64,000 bases of DNA from Copromyces sp. CBS 386.78 (lineage: Eukaryota > Ascomycota > Sordariomycetes > Sordariales > Sordariaceae). Every line of letters begins with the position of its first letter. Position 1 is the first letter of the stretch. A model generated the notes under the pieces. It was not told the DNA's origin, made no database searches, and was given only the letters and a program-made list of their open reading frames with translations. The position numbers were made by a program, and so were the translations under genes. The DNA lies in contig MU839238.1 in assembly GCA_030685235.1 (NCBI GenBank), positions 1-64,000 of the forward strand, in the 5' to 3' direction. Of the stretch, positions 1 through 11,793 are shown piece after piece.

Positions 1-39
1 AATTTATGAAAAAAACCACGCCAAAGTGTGGTGTGGGTC

Positions 40-144
40 CAGAGGTTATGTCTGTGAGATGATTGGTCCAAAAAGCGGGAGAGGGCGCGCCAAGTAGGGG
101 AGCAGTGTATAAAGACATTGAGGGCAGTGCGAAAAGACTTTCTC
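40..144 (+). repeat. Third copy of the DNA-transposon terminal repeat
   Basis: This stretch ends in CGAAAAGACTTTCTC, the same 15 bases that end the right terminal repeat of the element at 5002-8529. Upstream it keeps recognisable blocks in the same order (ATTGGT.CAAAAA, GGCGCGC, AGACATT). It is in the orientation of a right end, so a related element probably extends left of the window. The sequence before about position 40 is too diverged to bound, and no target duplication can be tested because the partner end is missing. Confidence 0.6.
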
Positions 145-3100
145 AAATATTTTTATATATTTACTTACTACTTAAACGAAGAAGAGCGATTTTAATAACG
201 TTTATTTAAATATATAGAATTTATTAATATAGGGGGAAAGGGCTTTATTTATTATTAAATTAACGAATATATAAAATAGGCCCCCGTTATAATCTAACTT
301 AATTAGTTCGTTAATAATATCGATATTGAAACGTATATCCGAATTTAAATTTAATTCGGACTTCTTAAAATTCTTTTCCTTATAATTAATGCGTATAAAG
401 TATTAGATCGCGTAGTTAAATACTTCTAACGATTAATTGCCGAAGATAAAATCCGAAGTAAGTATATAGAATTTATAAATATTTTATACCGCGAATTAGT
501 ATAATTTGATTAGGGTTATATTAAATACGACCTTCCGGTCCTCTTTCCTTGAATTAACAATATAAGGGTTTATTTCGTCGATTTTATAATTAGAAGGGTT
601 TATTATAATATTCTTTAAAAAATTATTAGTGAGTTCTGTAATTAGCCTTTTTTTAAATTTATAAGAAAGATATATAGTATATATTTCTATAGGGGGGATA
701 TCCGATAAAGAATAGGATATTGAACTATTTAGGAATTTAAGCGGGGTTATTAAATTCCGATTAATAATTAATACTTACGTTTAATATATAATCCGACCAG
801 TTAATTTATTAATTATTTTAGTAGAATTAGTAGGGGCGATGGTTGTTTATACTTACGGATATAAGTATTATTATTTAAATCCCTAACGTTATTCGATATT
901 ACGTAAGGCGTTATAGGCTTTAATAGAAATATCCGATTTAACAATATAATTATCGCTATCTTTATATTAAATAACGAATTCGTTATCGCTAATTATATTT
1001 AATATATTAGTAAATTACTTTAATTTATTAAAGACGTTATAAAGGGATATTTCTTATATTAATAATATAAATATATTAATATTGCTTAGGCGATTTAGAA
1101 TTAGGGTTATTAAATAAATAAAGCGAGTAGCCGTAGGGATCTTCCGAATAACGTAGAAAATAATAGAATTTATATTTTTAGCGAATTAAACCTTATTTAT
1201 AATAATCGATTAGAATTTAATATTTTTAATAAATATAATATTTACGTAAATAGTACATACTTCGTATTTTTTAATATGTTTATAAAGGGTTAGCGATTAG
1301 TATATTTTATTTGTATTAGAATTGAGAATTATTATTCCTATCGGAATAAAAATTTATTAGAATAAATTATTTAGAGGTTTGCGAGCATTATTATTTAATT
1401 TAGTATATATATTATTAACGTTATTAAAATTATTAAATTCTAATAAATCCGAATCGGTATTATCGCTAGCGTCCGTTTAACCCGGCGTAAAAGTAGTTAT
1501 AATTTTATTTTATAAAATATATTTATTATAATTATAAGCTAATTCGTCCTTCCTAATTATCGTTTTATCTTTAGAAGTCTAGTATTTAATAACGGTATAA
1601 TACGCGGCGATAATAATAATTGTGGCCGTATTGGGATATTAACGGTATTATATGTAAATTTATATAAGGTTATTAAAAGTTTTTTAGATTAGCGTTTTTA
1701 CCCGCCGATTATTTCCTTCCTTTATTTAATTAGGATTTTTAAATTAAATGTAAAAATCGAAATCGGGGAAGGATTCCCGAAGTTTATTAAAAATTTAGAT
1801 AATTAGATTGGGTAATAAAATTAGTATATTAGGGTATATTTAAATAGGCTATTTTTAGGAATAGATTTTCTATAGCCGTAAATATTCTATTTAAAGTATA
1901 GTACTATAAATAAGGGTTTTACTTATATTAATTTCGTTCGTAAGTATAGTACCCTTTAGGGGGAAGTAAAATATATAATAAATAATATATATATTTAGTA
2001 ATAAATTAGTACGGGATAGATTTTATTCCTATTAAAATAAATAATAAGTTAATTATAATTAAAGTAAAATATATTTACTAGTAATTTAATATAAGAGGAA
2101 ATTTTATTTATTTTTCCTTTTAAAGTCCTAATTAATTTAGTCGTACGTCGATTTAAATTTATTATAATTGAATACTAGCGGGTCACTTTCTTCGTTTATA
2201 GGATTTTTAACTATCTTTTTAAGTACGCGAATCCCTTTAACGACTAATTTCCTATTAAGAATATAATTAGATAGGGGATATTACTTAAAAATTAATAATT
2301 TAATTATTATACTATTAGCGATTTTGTTTTTAATATAGGATTGGGTGGCCTTTTAATCCGACTTAGGGTTTTACGTTATTTAAGCGATACATTTAATTAT
2401 ATTATTCGAATTCGATATATATTTACGAATTAGGGCGTTATTTTTATAGAAGAGGGGGAAGGAAGCGGTATTAACGTACAGTCTAATTATTATTATTTTT
2501 ATTTATTAATTTTATAAATTATTTAATAAATTTATTAGTAATTTATAATTTAAATAAAGGGACGGGTCCTCTCCAAACTTGATTGAACTATATTTTTTTA
2601 ATACGTCTTTAAAATCGGTATTATTTTTTAAATTATAAATTAAGGTATTAAACGTTATAAAGGTATTAAATTAGTAAATACAACGGGCTTAGTAATCGAA
2701 ATATTCGAAAGTTTTAAGTTTATTCCGGTTTAATTTATAGAATTAATAATCTTTTTCCTACTTTTCCTATTAAGCGAAAACGTATTTTTTAAACGATATA
2801 AACGCGATATTTAATTAATTTCTATAACTTATTCCGCCGCCTTAGCCGGCGCGAGATTAATATCCGCCGAAGTTATAAATACCTATAGCCTACTAATTAG
2901 AATATTATTGCCTTTAATTACGTATATAGAATTTAGGGTAATTTTACCCTATTTTTTATATAAAAAGAAAATAAAGGTTTATAATATTTTAAATTAATTA
3001 TTAATATAGTAATTTCTGTAAATATAGGTACTTTCTTCTACGATATTCTATTAATAATATGGCGGGCCTTAGTAGCGGGGTAGTATAAATATCCTATATA

Positions 3101-4993
3101 AAATTAAGAAGAGGTTAGTAATAATAGTTTTATATAAATAAATATTGTTGGCGGCGACTTTAGGTGTAGGGAAATTGAAGTTACTATTTTAGATTACTAC
3201 GGCCTAAATTAATAAGGATTCGAAAAGTACATTAGAAATCGCTTTTATAATATACGTAATATTAGAATTATTAAAGCTATTAATAGCTTTTATATATAAT
3301 TTCTAATACAATTCCGGAAATTTAACGCTATTTTAATTTTTAGCGGGATTTAATTTTTTAAAGTTGGCTAGGGGCCCGAATTAATTAATTACTATTTTTT
3401 ATTAATATATATTTATTAAAGGGGTTTTAATAAGTTAAATATTTTAGGTATTACCCTAATTTCGGGTAGTAAATACTATTTAATAGAGTTAGGGTATATT
3501 TTACTTTAATTAGAATAGGTAGGATAAAAAGTAAATTTTATTCTTATGAAAATTATTATAATAATTTTTATAGGAGTAAAATTTATTTTATTATAAACGA
3601 AGAATAGAAGTAAATAAAATTTATAATTATAATCTAAATATTAATAGAAATTTAATAGACTTTTATATTTAGCTAAAGTAGCGAATTCCGAAACTTTAAC
3701 CCCGGTTATAAAAAGATTTAATTAATATATTAACGTTTAATCGATTAGTATAGCTTTTTAGAGTTTGGCGAATTCCCGGTCCGTTATTACCGATATTTCT
3801 AAGTCCCTTTTAATAAAAGAAAAATCTCCGCCGTCTGGTTATTATAGGATGTCTAGGATAAATAAATAGTATTTAAATTATAATACCTAATATAATTGGA
3901 GTACTTTAATATAATTAATTTTGAATTATTATTAGCTACCGCTATAGCGTTATTCGTAATCGGGTTATAATATTATTTAAATAGCGGATATTATAGTAAT
4001 TATAATTAATTAACATTAATTAGGACGGTAATATAGGGTATTTTATGAGCTTTATTTTCGATTTACTTAGGAAGCGCTATAGTATACTATTAATAAATTT
4101 TATTTTAAGGGGAATTATTAGTTTAATACTACTAGTAAAATCGATAGCTTTAGAACGGATAAGGGCTAATTAATTATAAAAAAAAAGGAAAAGTTATAAA
4201 AAGAGAAGAAAGGTTATAAGAAAAAGAAAGGAAAGATTAAAAATAAGAAAAGGGTATAATATACAGACTAATTAACTATATTATACGAACTAATTAATTA
4301 TATTAAATTTAATTTAGATAGCGTTTATTTAAAAATAGAATAGATATTTATTATTAATTATTATAAATTAAATAATTTTATAGTATTAAATTAATAATTA
4401 AATAATAATAGTTAGCGAAATTAAAGGAATAGATTCTTATATACCGGTAAATATATATACGACTAATAAGCGATTAGTTAACTATATTAAATTTAATTTG
4501 GATAGCGTTCGTTTAAAATATTCATTACTAATTATTATAAATAGTTTTATAGTATTAGACCGACGACCGAATAATAACGGTTAACGAAATTAAAAGAGTA
4601 AATCCTTATATATTAGTAAATATATATGTGATTAATAAGCGATTTTCGTTATATGTAATCTATTTAATTATACGAGCCTAATTTAAATAGCGTTTATTAT
4701 AAATTAAGGTAGGTTTATACTACTAATTATTATCGGAAAGAGGACGGCGTACTTAGTAAACAAACCGATAGTTGGCACTTTATTTACTTACTGGTTAGAA
4801 GTAATTCTAATTAGAATAAAATTTCGCTTATATTTATAAATCCGTAGAATAGCAGGAGGGGAGGTATAGTAAAATATTATATAGTAATTCTAATAGGAAT
4901 AAAATTTATTATTACGCGGAATTTAATAGATAGATTATATTTATATTAATTAGAAACCGATAAAGCACTATTCTAAACCTTAAAATATAGGTT
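145..4993. other. Unassigned RIP relic between two transposon ends
   Basis: Nearly 5 kb of AT-rich sequence lies between the terminal-repeat copy at the left edge and the left end of the 5002-8529 element. No open frame longer than noise is present, and I found no clear long terminal repeats. A short motif resembling TTCTAATAGGAATAAAAT recurs in diverged form near 1330, 2030, 3540, 4810 and 4885, which hints at decayed repeats. A tandem repeat sits at about 4289-4692. The family could not be recognised by eye. Confidence 0.5.
4289..4692. repeat. Tandem repeat, about 170-185 bp unit, about 2.3 copies
   Basis: The block TATATTAAATTTAATTT.GATAGCG occurs at 4299 and again at 4483, and a degraded third version ends near 4692. 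Between them the order GTTAGCGAAATTAAA, then TATA..GGTAAATATATAT, then ACTAATAAGCGATT is repeated. Spacing between matching blocks is 169 to 186 bp because of small indels. Copies differ mostly by C/T and G/A, as expected after RIP of a local duplication. Confidence 0.7.
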
Positions 4994-5001
4994 TTTATTA
5001 A
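4994..5001. repeat. Target site duplication, left copy (TTTATTAA)
   Basis: The eight bases TTTATTAA directly abut the left inverted end and are repeated exactly at 8530-8537. Confidence 0.8.
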
Positions 5002-5121
5002 GAGAAAGTCTTTTCGGACAGTCGAAAATGTCTTCCCACATAGTCGCCCCACCCACTTATACTCTTCCCGCGCGCTAATATACTCTAAAATTTTTGAGCC
5101 AATTAAATCGCTCGTATCCAG
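5002..5121 (+). repeat. Left terminal inverted repeat of the DNA transposon
   Basis: Its first 53 bases match the reverse complement of the right end almost base for base, including GTCGAAAATGTCTTC and ACATAGTCGCCCCACCC. Compared with the right end it has about 8 extra bases after the shared CCCCACCC. Both ends keep more G and C than the element body. Confidence 0.85.
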
Positions 5122-5790
5122 ATCGCGGTCCATACTCTACATCGCAATTATATTCTTTTATAGATTTCATACTAGAAATTTGGGTATTATATTCTTTTAT
5201 AGAATATCACGTGCCCAGCCTAAATATACACCTAGATCTACACCCAAATTGGCTACTTTATAGCGTACTTTATAAGGCACTTAGCGGCACGGTCGTATAT
5301 TGTACGGTCGCACATCGCTTAATTGAACGATCAATCAATCGCATTCAATCTATATTAATCTATATATTGATAATCTATTTGGCTTTTATTATAAAATCGA
5401 GCAATCTAACTACTAGCGAATACTCCAGAATGCTAGAGTCTCCCTCCCTTACTAGCCTTATATACTAGCGATCCATATACTACGCTGTTAAGTACTAGCT
5501 AGGGTACTAATTGGCGTACCTCCCTTACCCCGTATAAATCTACCTCCTCTCTCTTCTCTTCCTCCTCTACCTCTCTATATACTACTACGAAGGCGGCTTC
5601 GTCTAATTTATATAGCAGTTAAGCGGTCAGCTCTATCCTCTTTATTTAAATTAACGCCCTCCTAATTAAATATATTACGTTAAATAGAGGGGGCAATTTA
5701 TATTAAAATCGTAGGGTTCTAACTTGCCTTAAACTATCGGCCCCGGCTAAATTGTAAACGAAGCCTTCTTTAAAGTTATAATAATTGAAT

Positions 5791-5900
5791 TAGCATAATT
5801 AAAGGAGGGAGAACTTGAATATTAACTAGCGTAATTAACCGGGGAGTACGAGGGGGAATTTAAATATTAACTAGCGTAATTAATTAGGGAGTACGAAATT
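5791..5900 (+). repeat. 45-bp (15-codon) tandem repeat inside the transposon
   Basis: ATATTAACTAGCGTAATTA is present twice, 45 bp apart (from about 5819 and 5864), each followed by a version of GGGGAGTACGA. A more degraded third copy precedes them from about 5791. The period is a multiple of three. In the plus frame starting at 5811 the copies read as the same residues, with TAA where CAA would fit, so this was probably a repeat in the transposon protein before RIP. Confidence 0.6.
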
Positions 5901-8409
5901 CTAGGGCGAAGGGGGCATTATAGCGGGGGCGACCCTTGAGCTTCGTAACCTTATTAAACTCCTAATATTTTAAATATTAATCCTCGTTATTTAACAATTT
6001 AGTAAACTATTAAAAGGGGTAATAGTCGAACTTATTAAATATAAATATTTGAAATTAATCGAAGAGCGATTCGAAGATCGTATACGAATAAAATAAACCG
6101 AATTACGCAATAAATTTACTTATATACGGTTCGAATTCTTTTAAGTCTAGTCTAGCCTCCGTTAAGAGAATATTGAATATAATACAACGTTAATATATAA
6201 TTTTATCGAAAGTTTTCTAATAAACTTTTTTATAGGCCTCCTTTACTTATAGTTGGGCGAAATAATTACGTTTAGTACGTAAAATCTACTTTTCGGTTTC
6301 ATTTTCGATATTATATTTTACACCCTCGAATAGCGTAAAACTTTATATAACGGCGGCGGCGACGGTATTATTACTTATATAAATATAAATAAATATAATT
6401 AATATATTATAAATTATATAGGGAAGAGTATAGTCAATTATAGGAAATAGGATTTACCGCTAATAATCTAGCTCTTTAGCATACGGTTTATTAATTCAAT
6501 TAGCGATATAATATAATAACCGAAGTTTAATCTCTCGTTAATATAATAGGTAACCTACTCCTCGTTTATAATTATATATATATTTCTTAAGTATATAATA
6601 ATTACCTCTTACTATAAGAAATAATTATAAAGCCTCTCCTATATAGTATTAAAATCGTTAATTATATACGCGTAATATATATGTTTTTAGAGGGTATAAA
6701 GGCTAGATCGAGAGTATTCTACAGTATTTAGTAATAGTTTTAAATAATCCGTACCGTCTATTAAGTAATTAAGACCATTGACTACCTTTCGATTTTTATC
6801 GTTAAATTTTTTTAGATTCGTCGTATTATTAAGTTACGCTAGCATAGGTTGGGCCGATATTAATACTGAAATTTCTTATTATATTTGTATTTATATTATA
6901 ATAATATAAATATTAATAATTTAGGCGGCGACCTTTTTATTCTATTTACATTTAATATTCAATATTATATTCTTATTAACATAAAAAATATAAAGCTAGG
7001 ACTTTACTTAAGGATAAACCCGCTTAATAATTAATTTTATTATTATATTATAATCCGTAATAATAATTCGTGGTTTTTTAGCGGCGATAGCTTTATAACG
7101 AACGTTAACTTAGTCTATAAACTAATTAAAACTTTCCTATCGCTCGTTATTAATTAATTTAAAACCGTAATTAAAAGTATAATTAACCCATATTATACCA
7201 ATAATTTAGAAGAAGGCTAGGCCTTTATTATTCGTTTTATATATATTATCGTATATTTAGACTTAAGGATTTTCCTTCTATATTTACTCTCCCTAAGGAT
7301 TATTCTAAAAGAGGGCGGTTAGTTTCGTTTTAGCAATATTTTACTAATTAATTACAAAGTAGGCTTCCCTTTTTATAAGTAGTTTTATAATAAGTTAGAA
7401 GGGGTTATACCTAGCCTATACCTCTTTTTTGAACTTATAACGAAGGTTAATAAATTGCCGTATTATAAATTGCCTTTTAAACTCTAAAAATCTCTTTTCC
7501 AATTCGATTGTAATTTCACGGTTGGATATACTAGGTTAATCGATATAAATAGCGATAAATACTTTATATTAAAGTTTAAATACCGAATAGATAAATAGCT
7601 TTTTACTAGGTTAATAACTATAAAATTCGTAACCTTTACGTAATTTAAAAGTCTACTGTCTATTATTATACTTTAGTACCTTAATATACCCCTACTAAGA
7701 ACATCCCTATTTAGCAATTAAAATTGACCGATTATAACTCTCTACCTTATAACGAAGAGGACTAGCAGCGTAGAAAAGCTCGAATCTAGAATAAATACTA
7801 CTACAGCGGTTATTAAAGCGACCTTTAACAATATTATAACTAAACTCTTATACCTACCGCTTAACAGCCGCCACAAAGTTATTAAGAATATTATACTAGG
7901 TATTAAAAATAGGGTAGTCGCTATGCTCGTAGTATTAAGGGGTAGAGGTCTCCTTATTATTATCATCATCATCGTCATCGATCTCCATAGGTTACACTAA
8001 AGTAGGGTCGGTGAAATCGATTACTTCGCTAGAGTGTACGCTACTACGGTCGCGTACGCCCGTCGGCTGGGTCGCTGCATCGGCCATCTACGTCACAATT
8101 AGCTAAGGAAACACATAGAAAAAATAACGGATCATTTCTTACCGTTAACAAATGCCAGCGCTTTATTTACTTAATAATATCTCGTAATACGCGCAATAGT
8201 AATTTAATTAATTATAGGGAGGGTAGTAATAGTAATGGAGGAAGCGATAATGCGATGCGACGATGCAAATCGCTAAGTATAACAATAGATTACTAGTTAC
8301 GAAATTTAGCACGTACAAGGGTTTAAATGTATAATAGGCTGTAATCTAGGGGCTTGGCGGGCGCGGTACGGTTTGCTAACGCCAAGAACAGGAGCGTGGA
8401 AACTCAGAA

Positions 8410-8529
8410 TGGATGCGAGCGATCTAATTGGTTCAAAAAAATTTGGGGTGCATTAGCAGACCTTGGCGCGCGGGAAGGGTGGGGCGACTATGTGAGAAGA
8501 CATTTTCGACTATCCGAAAAGACTTTCTC
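8410..8529 (-). repeat. Right terminal inverted repeat of the DNA transposon
   Basis: This is the inverted partner of 5002-5121, ending in GACTTTCTC. It is noticeably less AT-biased than the element body. A chance 68-codon open frame runs through it and is not a gene. Confidence 0.85.
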
Positions 8530-8537
8530 TTTATTAA
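8530..8537. repeat. Target site duplication, right copy (TTTATTAA)
   Basis: This is an exact copy of 4994-5001, directly after the GACTTTCTC end. In an AT-rich region an 8-bp match has some chance of being accidental, but its position exactly at both repeat ends argues against that. Confidence 0.8.
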
Positions 8538-11500
8538 AGTATAAGGGAGGGGTGTATTAAATTATATATAGCCTAGGATAATTATTAATTAAATTAGCTT
8601 ACTATTATTTTTATTAGAATTGGATATATTATACGTATTATTAATTATAAGAAGATTATTATTTTTAAATTCGGAAAGACCGAAGTACTTTTAATCTTCT
8701 CTATATTCCAGCCGTACTTCCTTATTATTAAATTGCTTTAATATTCTTATAAATAAAATGTATAGGCTTTTTTATTATAAATTTAATATATTAAAGTCGG
8801 CGGAGTCTAAAGATTTACAGCGCCGGGTTGCGAACCCGTTCTTATAAATTTTATAAATATAATTAATAATATCTTCGTTAATAGATGGATTAATATATTT
8901 ATTACCGCTAGGTCGCCCGAATTCTAATTCAATTACTTTATAAATAATTATAGTAAGGGGCCTAATAGTAAATATTTTAATAAAGGTAAATTTAATATTA
9001 TAAATAGAATTCTTATAATATTTAATATCGAATACAAAAGAGCGATTAATATATTCTAATATTAAATTAATCTCCTTCTAATTATTGCTAATTATAATAT
9101 ATTATACTAATTTAGACCTTAGGATAGTTTTAAATAATATACGGTCGGTTATTTTTAAACGTAGTAATTATAAGAAATAAAATATTTCGGGCCTATAATT
9201 TATATTTTTTTCGCTATAGAAGAAGAAGGGTAAAAAGTTAATTATTTATTAGAGAATACTATAATTTTTAAATTTAATAGCGCGAATAAGAATGATAAAT
9301 ACCCGGATAGTATATAGATATCGATAAATACTACGGAATTATATATTTATATAATCGCTATTATTAAAATATTTACCGGTATACCCTTTTAAAGTAAATA
9401 TTTCGGCGTATATATAATTAAATTGCGTAGAAAAATAAAATAGGCTATTAATCCGAAAAGTATTTATAATAACCGCCCTTATAATTTTCCTATTTAAAAG
9501 ATTGGCGTCGAGAAATTTATTATTAATAAAATTACATATAAAGAAGGCGAAGATTTTAAAGTAGAATATATTATAAAGAAATTGTAACTTATAATAAAAT
9601 TCGGTCTTTTACTACTTTATATTCTTCGCCTTACTAAATTTATAGGTATTTATTTAATTAGAAGCTAAAAATACTAGAAAATTAAATTAATAAAATTAAA
9701 TTTAATATAGAAGAAGGTTAAAACGGATATTATTTACTATTTCCAATCGTATTCGGATTACGCTTTTAATTAAATTAATATAATTTTATAGATAAACGAT
9801 ATTGTCTTCTAATTACTATAAACGAAAAAGAGCCTATTATTAAATTATTTTTAATTTATTTTTAATAGGCCGAAGAATAATTTATTATATAAACGATAAA
9901 TATTAGTTAATTTATTTTCGTTTTCGTCGATAGCGGGCGTTTAGAGAATAAAATTCTTAAGTATCCGATAATATTTTATTTTAGGGAAGGGATAGGTAAA
10001 TAAACCTTTTTATTTATAAATAATAAAAAATAAAGTTCGTAATTTTTTAATAATAAAAGAATTAATAACGGGGTAAAATATATATAGTATTGGGGTAAAT
10101 AAAAGAATAATTTAATCCGTTTAGAATTAGACGGTAAATTAGAATTAATTTAATTAGAAGGGTCCGGGGATATCGGGATTATTTATTAATAAATAAATTA
10201 TAAAATTGTATATAGTATTTTATTAATTAATATTAGGGTTTTATATAATATTGAAATAATTATAATTATTATAAATAACGATAAGACCGGAATTGAATAT
10301 AATATATTTAAAATTTTATTAAGAATATTAATTTAATTATAATAAATATTTAAAGTCCGAATTAATTATTATAATAGTAGTAAGTATTTTAATAATTACA
10401 ATTATTTTACTATACGAAGTATAAATATTGAATTTAATTAATATATTTTAAATACGTTTCGTAATGTTATTTATACGTAAATAAAGGCCTATAATTTAGG
10501 AAAAGAAATCCGAATTATAGGGGGCGCGAATATTTATAAAAATTATAAAAATTATATAAATATAAAATAAAGTAAATTCGTTATAACGAATTTAACTTTT
10601 ATATTTTAGTTATTAAGTACGTTAGTACGATATTAAATTTTTAAGGAGTAAATATAATTAAAGGGCGTACGATTAAAGCTATATTGTATTTTATTAGATG
10701 ATATTTAAAATTTATTATATATTATATAAATTTTTGATATTATATAGCGTATTGCCTTTAATTATAGAAGAAGCGCTAAATTTGGCGAATAATGAGAATA
10801 ATTCGAAATTATCGGGCTATAAACTTATAATTTCGGTATTTTCGGGTTCGGGATATTATAATTCGGAGTTTCCGGGTTGGGAATTAGAATTAATAGATTT
10901 AGGGTCGGTATTTTTAAATTTATTTTTATTATTCTTTATTTTTTTAAATTTGTATTTTCGGAAGAGAAATATTAATTCCCGATTAAATTCCCAATTAAAA
11001 GTCTCTACGTCGTACGAATTACTCTTATCCTTAAATCGGATAATAACGTTTTAGCGAAGGAGAATTTCGCGTACGTTTTTATTATATAAAGAATTAATAA
11101 ATTCTTTAATATAGGTTTTAAATAATTGATTATTATTTCGAATTACTTTTATTTAATTATAAATAAATTATTTTAATATACCCTTCTTAAAGTAAAGGCG
11201 AAATTAATATTTTTTAATTTTATAGGTTAAAAATTGATTAAAGTTGTAATTATATTCCGGTAGCTTAGGAATAATTAATAGAATATATAGAACGGGGGTA
11301 GGGGTTGGATTCGAAGTATCAAAGTTCGGAATAGGCGAATAGCGAATAGGACTAGTTTGGAAATTAGTTAATTCGGATGTGAAATTAGGCGAATTAAGTA
11401 TAAACGTAGATCGGTTATTAGGTAGAGGCGGAAGGGGCATTTTATAAAACGAGGGTTCCGTTATATTGGGTAAATCGAATAAATTAGATATAGTACCTTA

Positions 11501-11640
11501 ATATATTTTATTTTAATTAAAATTATTTATTAATTAAATAGTTAGATGTAATAGGGGCAGTTAATTTTATTCTAACTAAAATAGATTTAAAGGTTATATT
11601 CCGATTAAAGTAAAATCCTCGTACAATTTTTTTATTACTT
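8538..11640. other. Unassigned RIP relic right of the DNA transposon
   Basis: This is a TpA-saturated stretch with no convincing open frame. The longest frames (118 codons at 10698-11054 and 78 codons on the minus strand at 11204-11440) are rich in Ile, Asn, Leu, Pro and Ser, as expected from chance in such sequence, though the minus-strand one could be a scrap of an old coding region. A GC island with a perfect CGGGTT-GCG-AACCCG hairpin lies near 8823-8837. No terminal repeats were found, so the family is unknown. Confidence 0.5.
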
Positions 11641-11698
11641 TATAGCTAACGGTCAAAAAACGCAAAACCCGCTTAGACCTATTGCTGTAGAAAGTAGT

Positions 11699-11793
11699 AG
11701 GTGGGGTCGCGAGTGGGGTTTCGGAGGCCCAGCTGAATCTGGAAAGTGGTGGGTGGGGTCGCAAGTGGGGTTTCAGAGGCCCAGCTGAGTCTG
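11699..11793. repeat. Direct tandem duplication, about 45 bp unit
   Basis: GTGGGGTCGC.AGTGGGGTTTC.GAGGCCCAGCTGA.TCTG occurs at about 11699-11742 and again at about 11750-11793. The copies differ at only a few sites, all G/A. It lies at the edge where RIP-degraded DNA gives way to normal composition. Confidence 0.8.

Larger units (their letters stand above)
5002..8529 (+). mobile_element. RIP-inactivated DNA transposon with 120-bp inverted ends
   Basis: The left end (5002-5121) and the right end (8410-8529) are inverted copies of each other. Read outward to inward, both begin GAGAAAGTCTTTTCGGA, and over the first 53 bases they differ mainly by C/T changes; further in there are small indels. 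The element is flanked on both sides by a perfect TTTATTAA duplication. Inside, a plus-strand frame can be followed near 5800-5905 with TAA where CAA is expected, including a 15-codon tandem repeat. An 8-bp duplication fits hAT-like elements, while inverted ends over 100 bp are more usual in Mutator-like elements; I cannot choose and did not recognise a transposase motif. Total length is 3,528 bp. Confidence 0.8.
1..11640. repeat. RIP-degraded, AT-rich transposon block
   Basis: The sequence is almost entirely A and T with TpA everywhere and very little CpA. The few open frames are short, and stops in residual frames are mostly TAA or TAG where CAA or CAG would be expected. This is the known outcome of repeat-induced point mutation in ascomycetes, which converts C to T, mostly at CpA, in duplicated DNA. 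Ordinary composition resumes near 11640. I can place one DNA transposon (5002-8529) and some tandem repeats inside. The stretches 145-4993 and 8538-11640 are presumably other dead elements, but I could not assign them to a family. No working gene is expected here. Confidence 0.9.

Noticed and set aside
5094..5468. 124-codon open frame at the left end of the DNA transposon
   Set aside because: It begins inside the terminal inverted repeat and is rich in Ile, Leu, Tyr and Ser, as expected by chance in RIP-altered DNA.
8354..8560. 68-codon open frame over the right transposon end
   Set aside because: It covers the terminal inverted repeat, which is non-coding in such elements.
10698..11054. 118-codon open frame in the RIP block
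   Set aside because: Composition follows the AT bias and there is no motif; other frames around it are full of stops.
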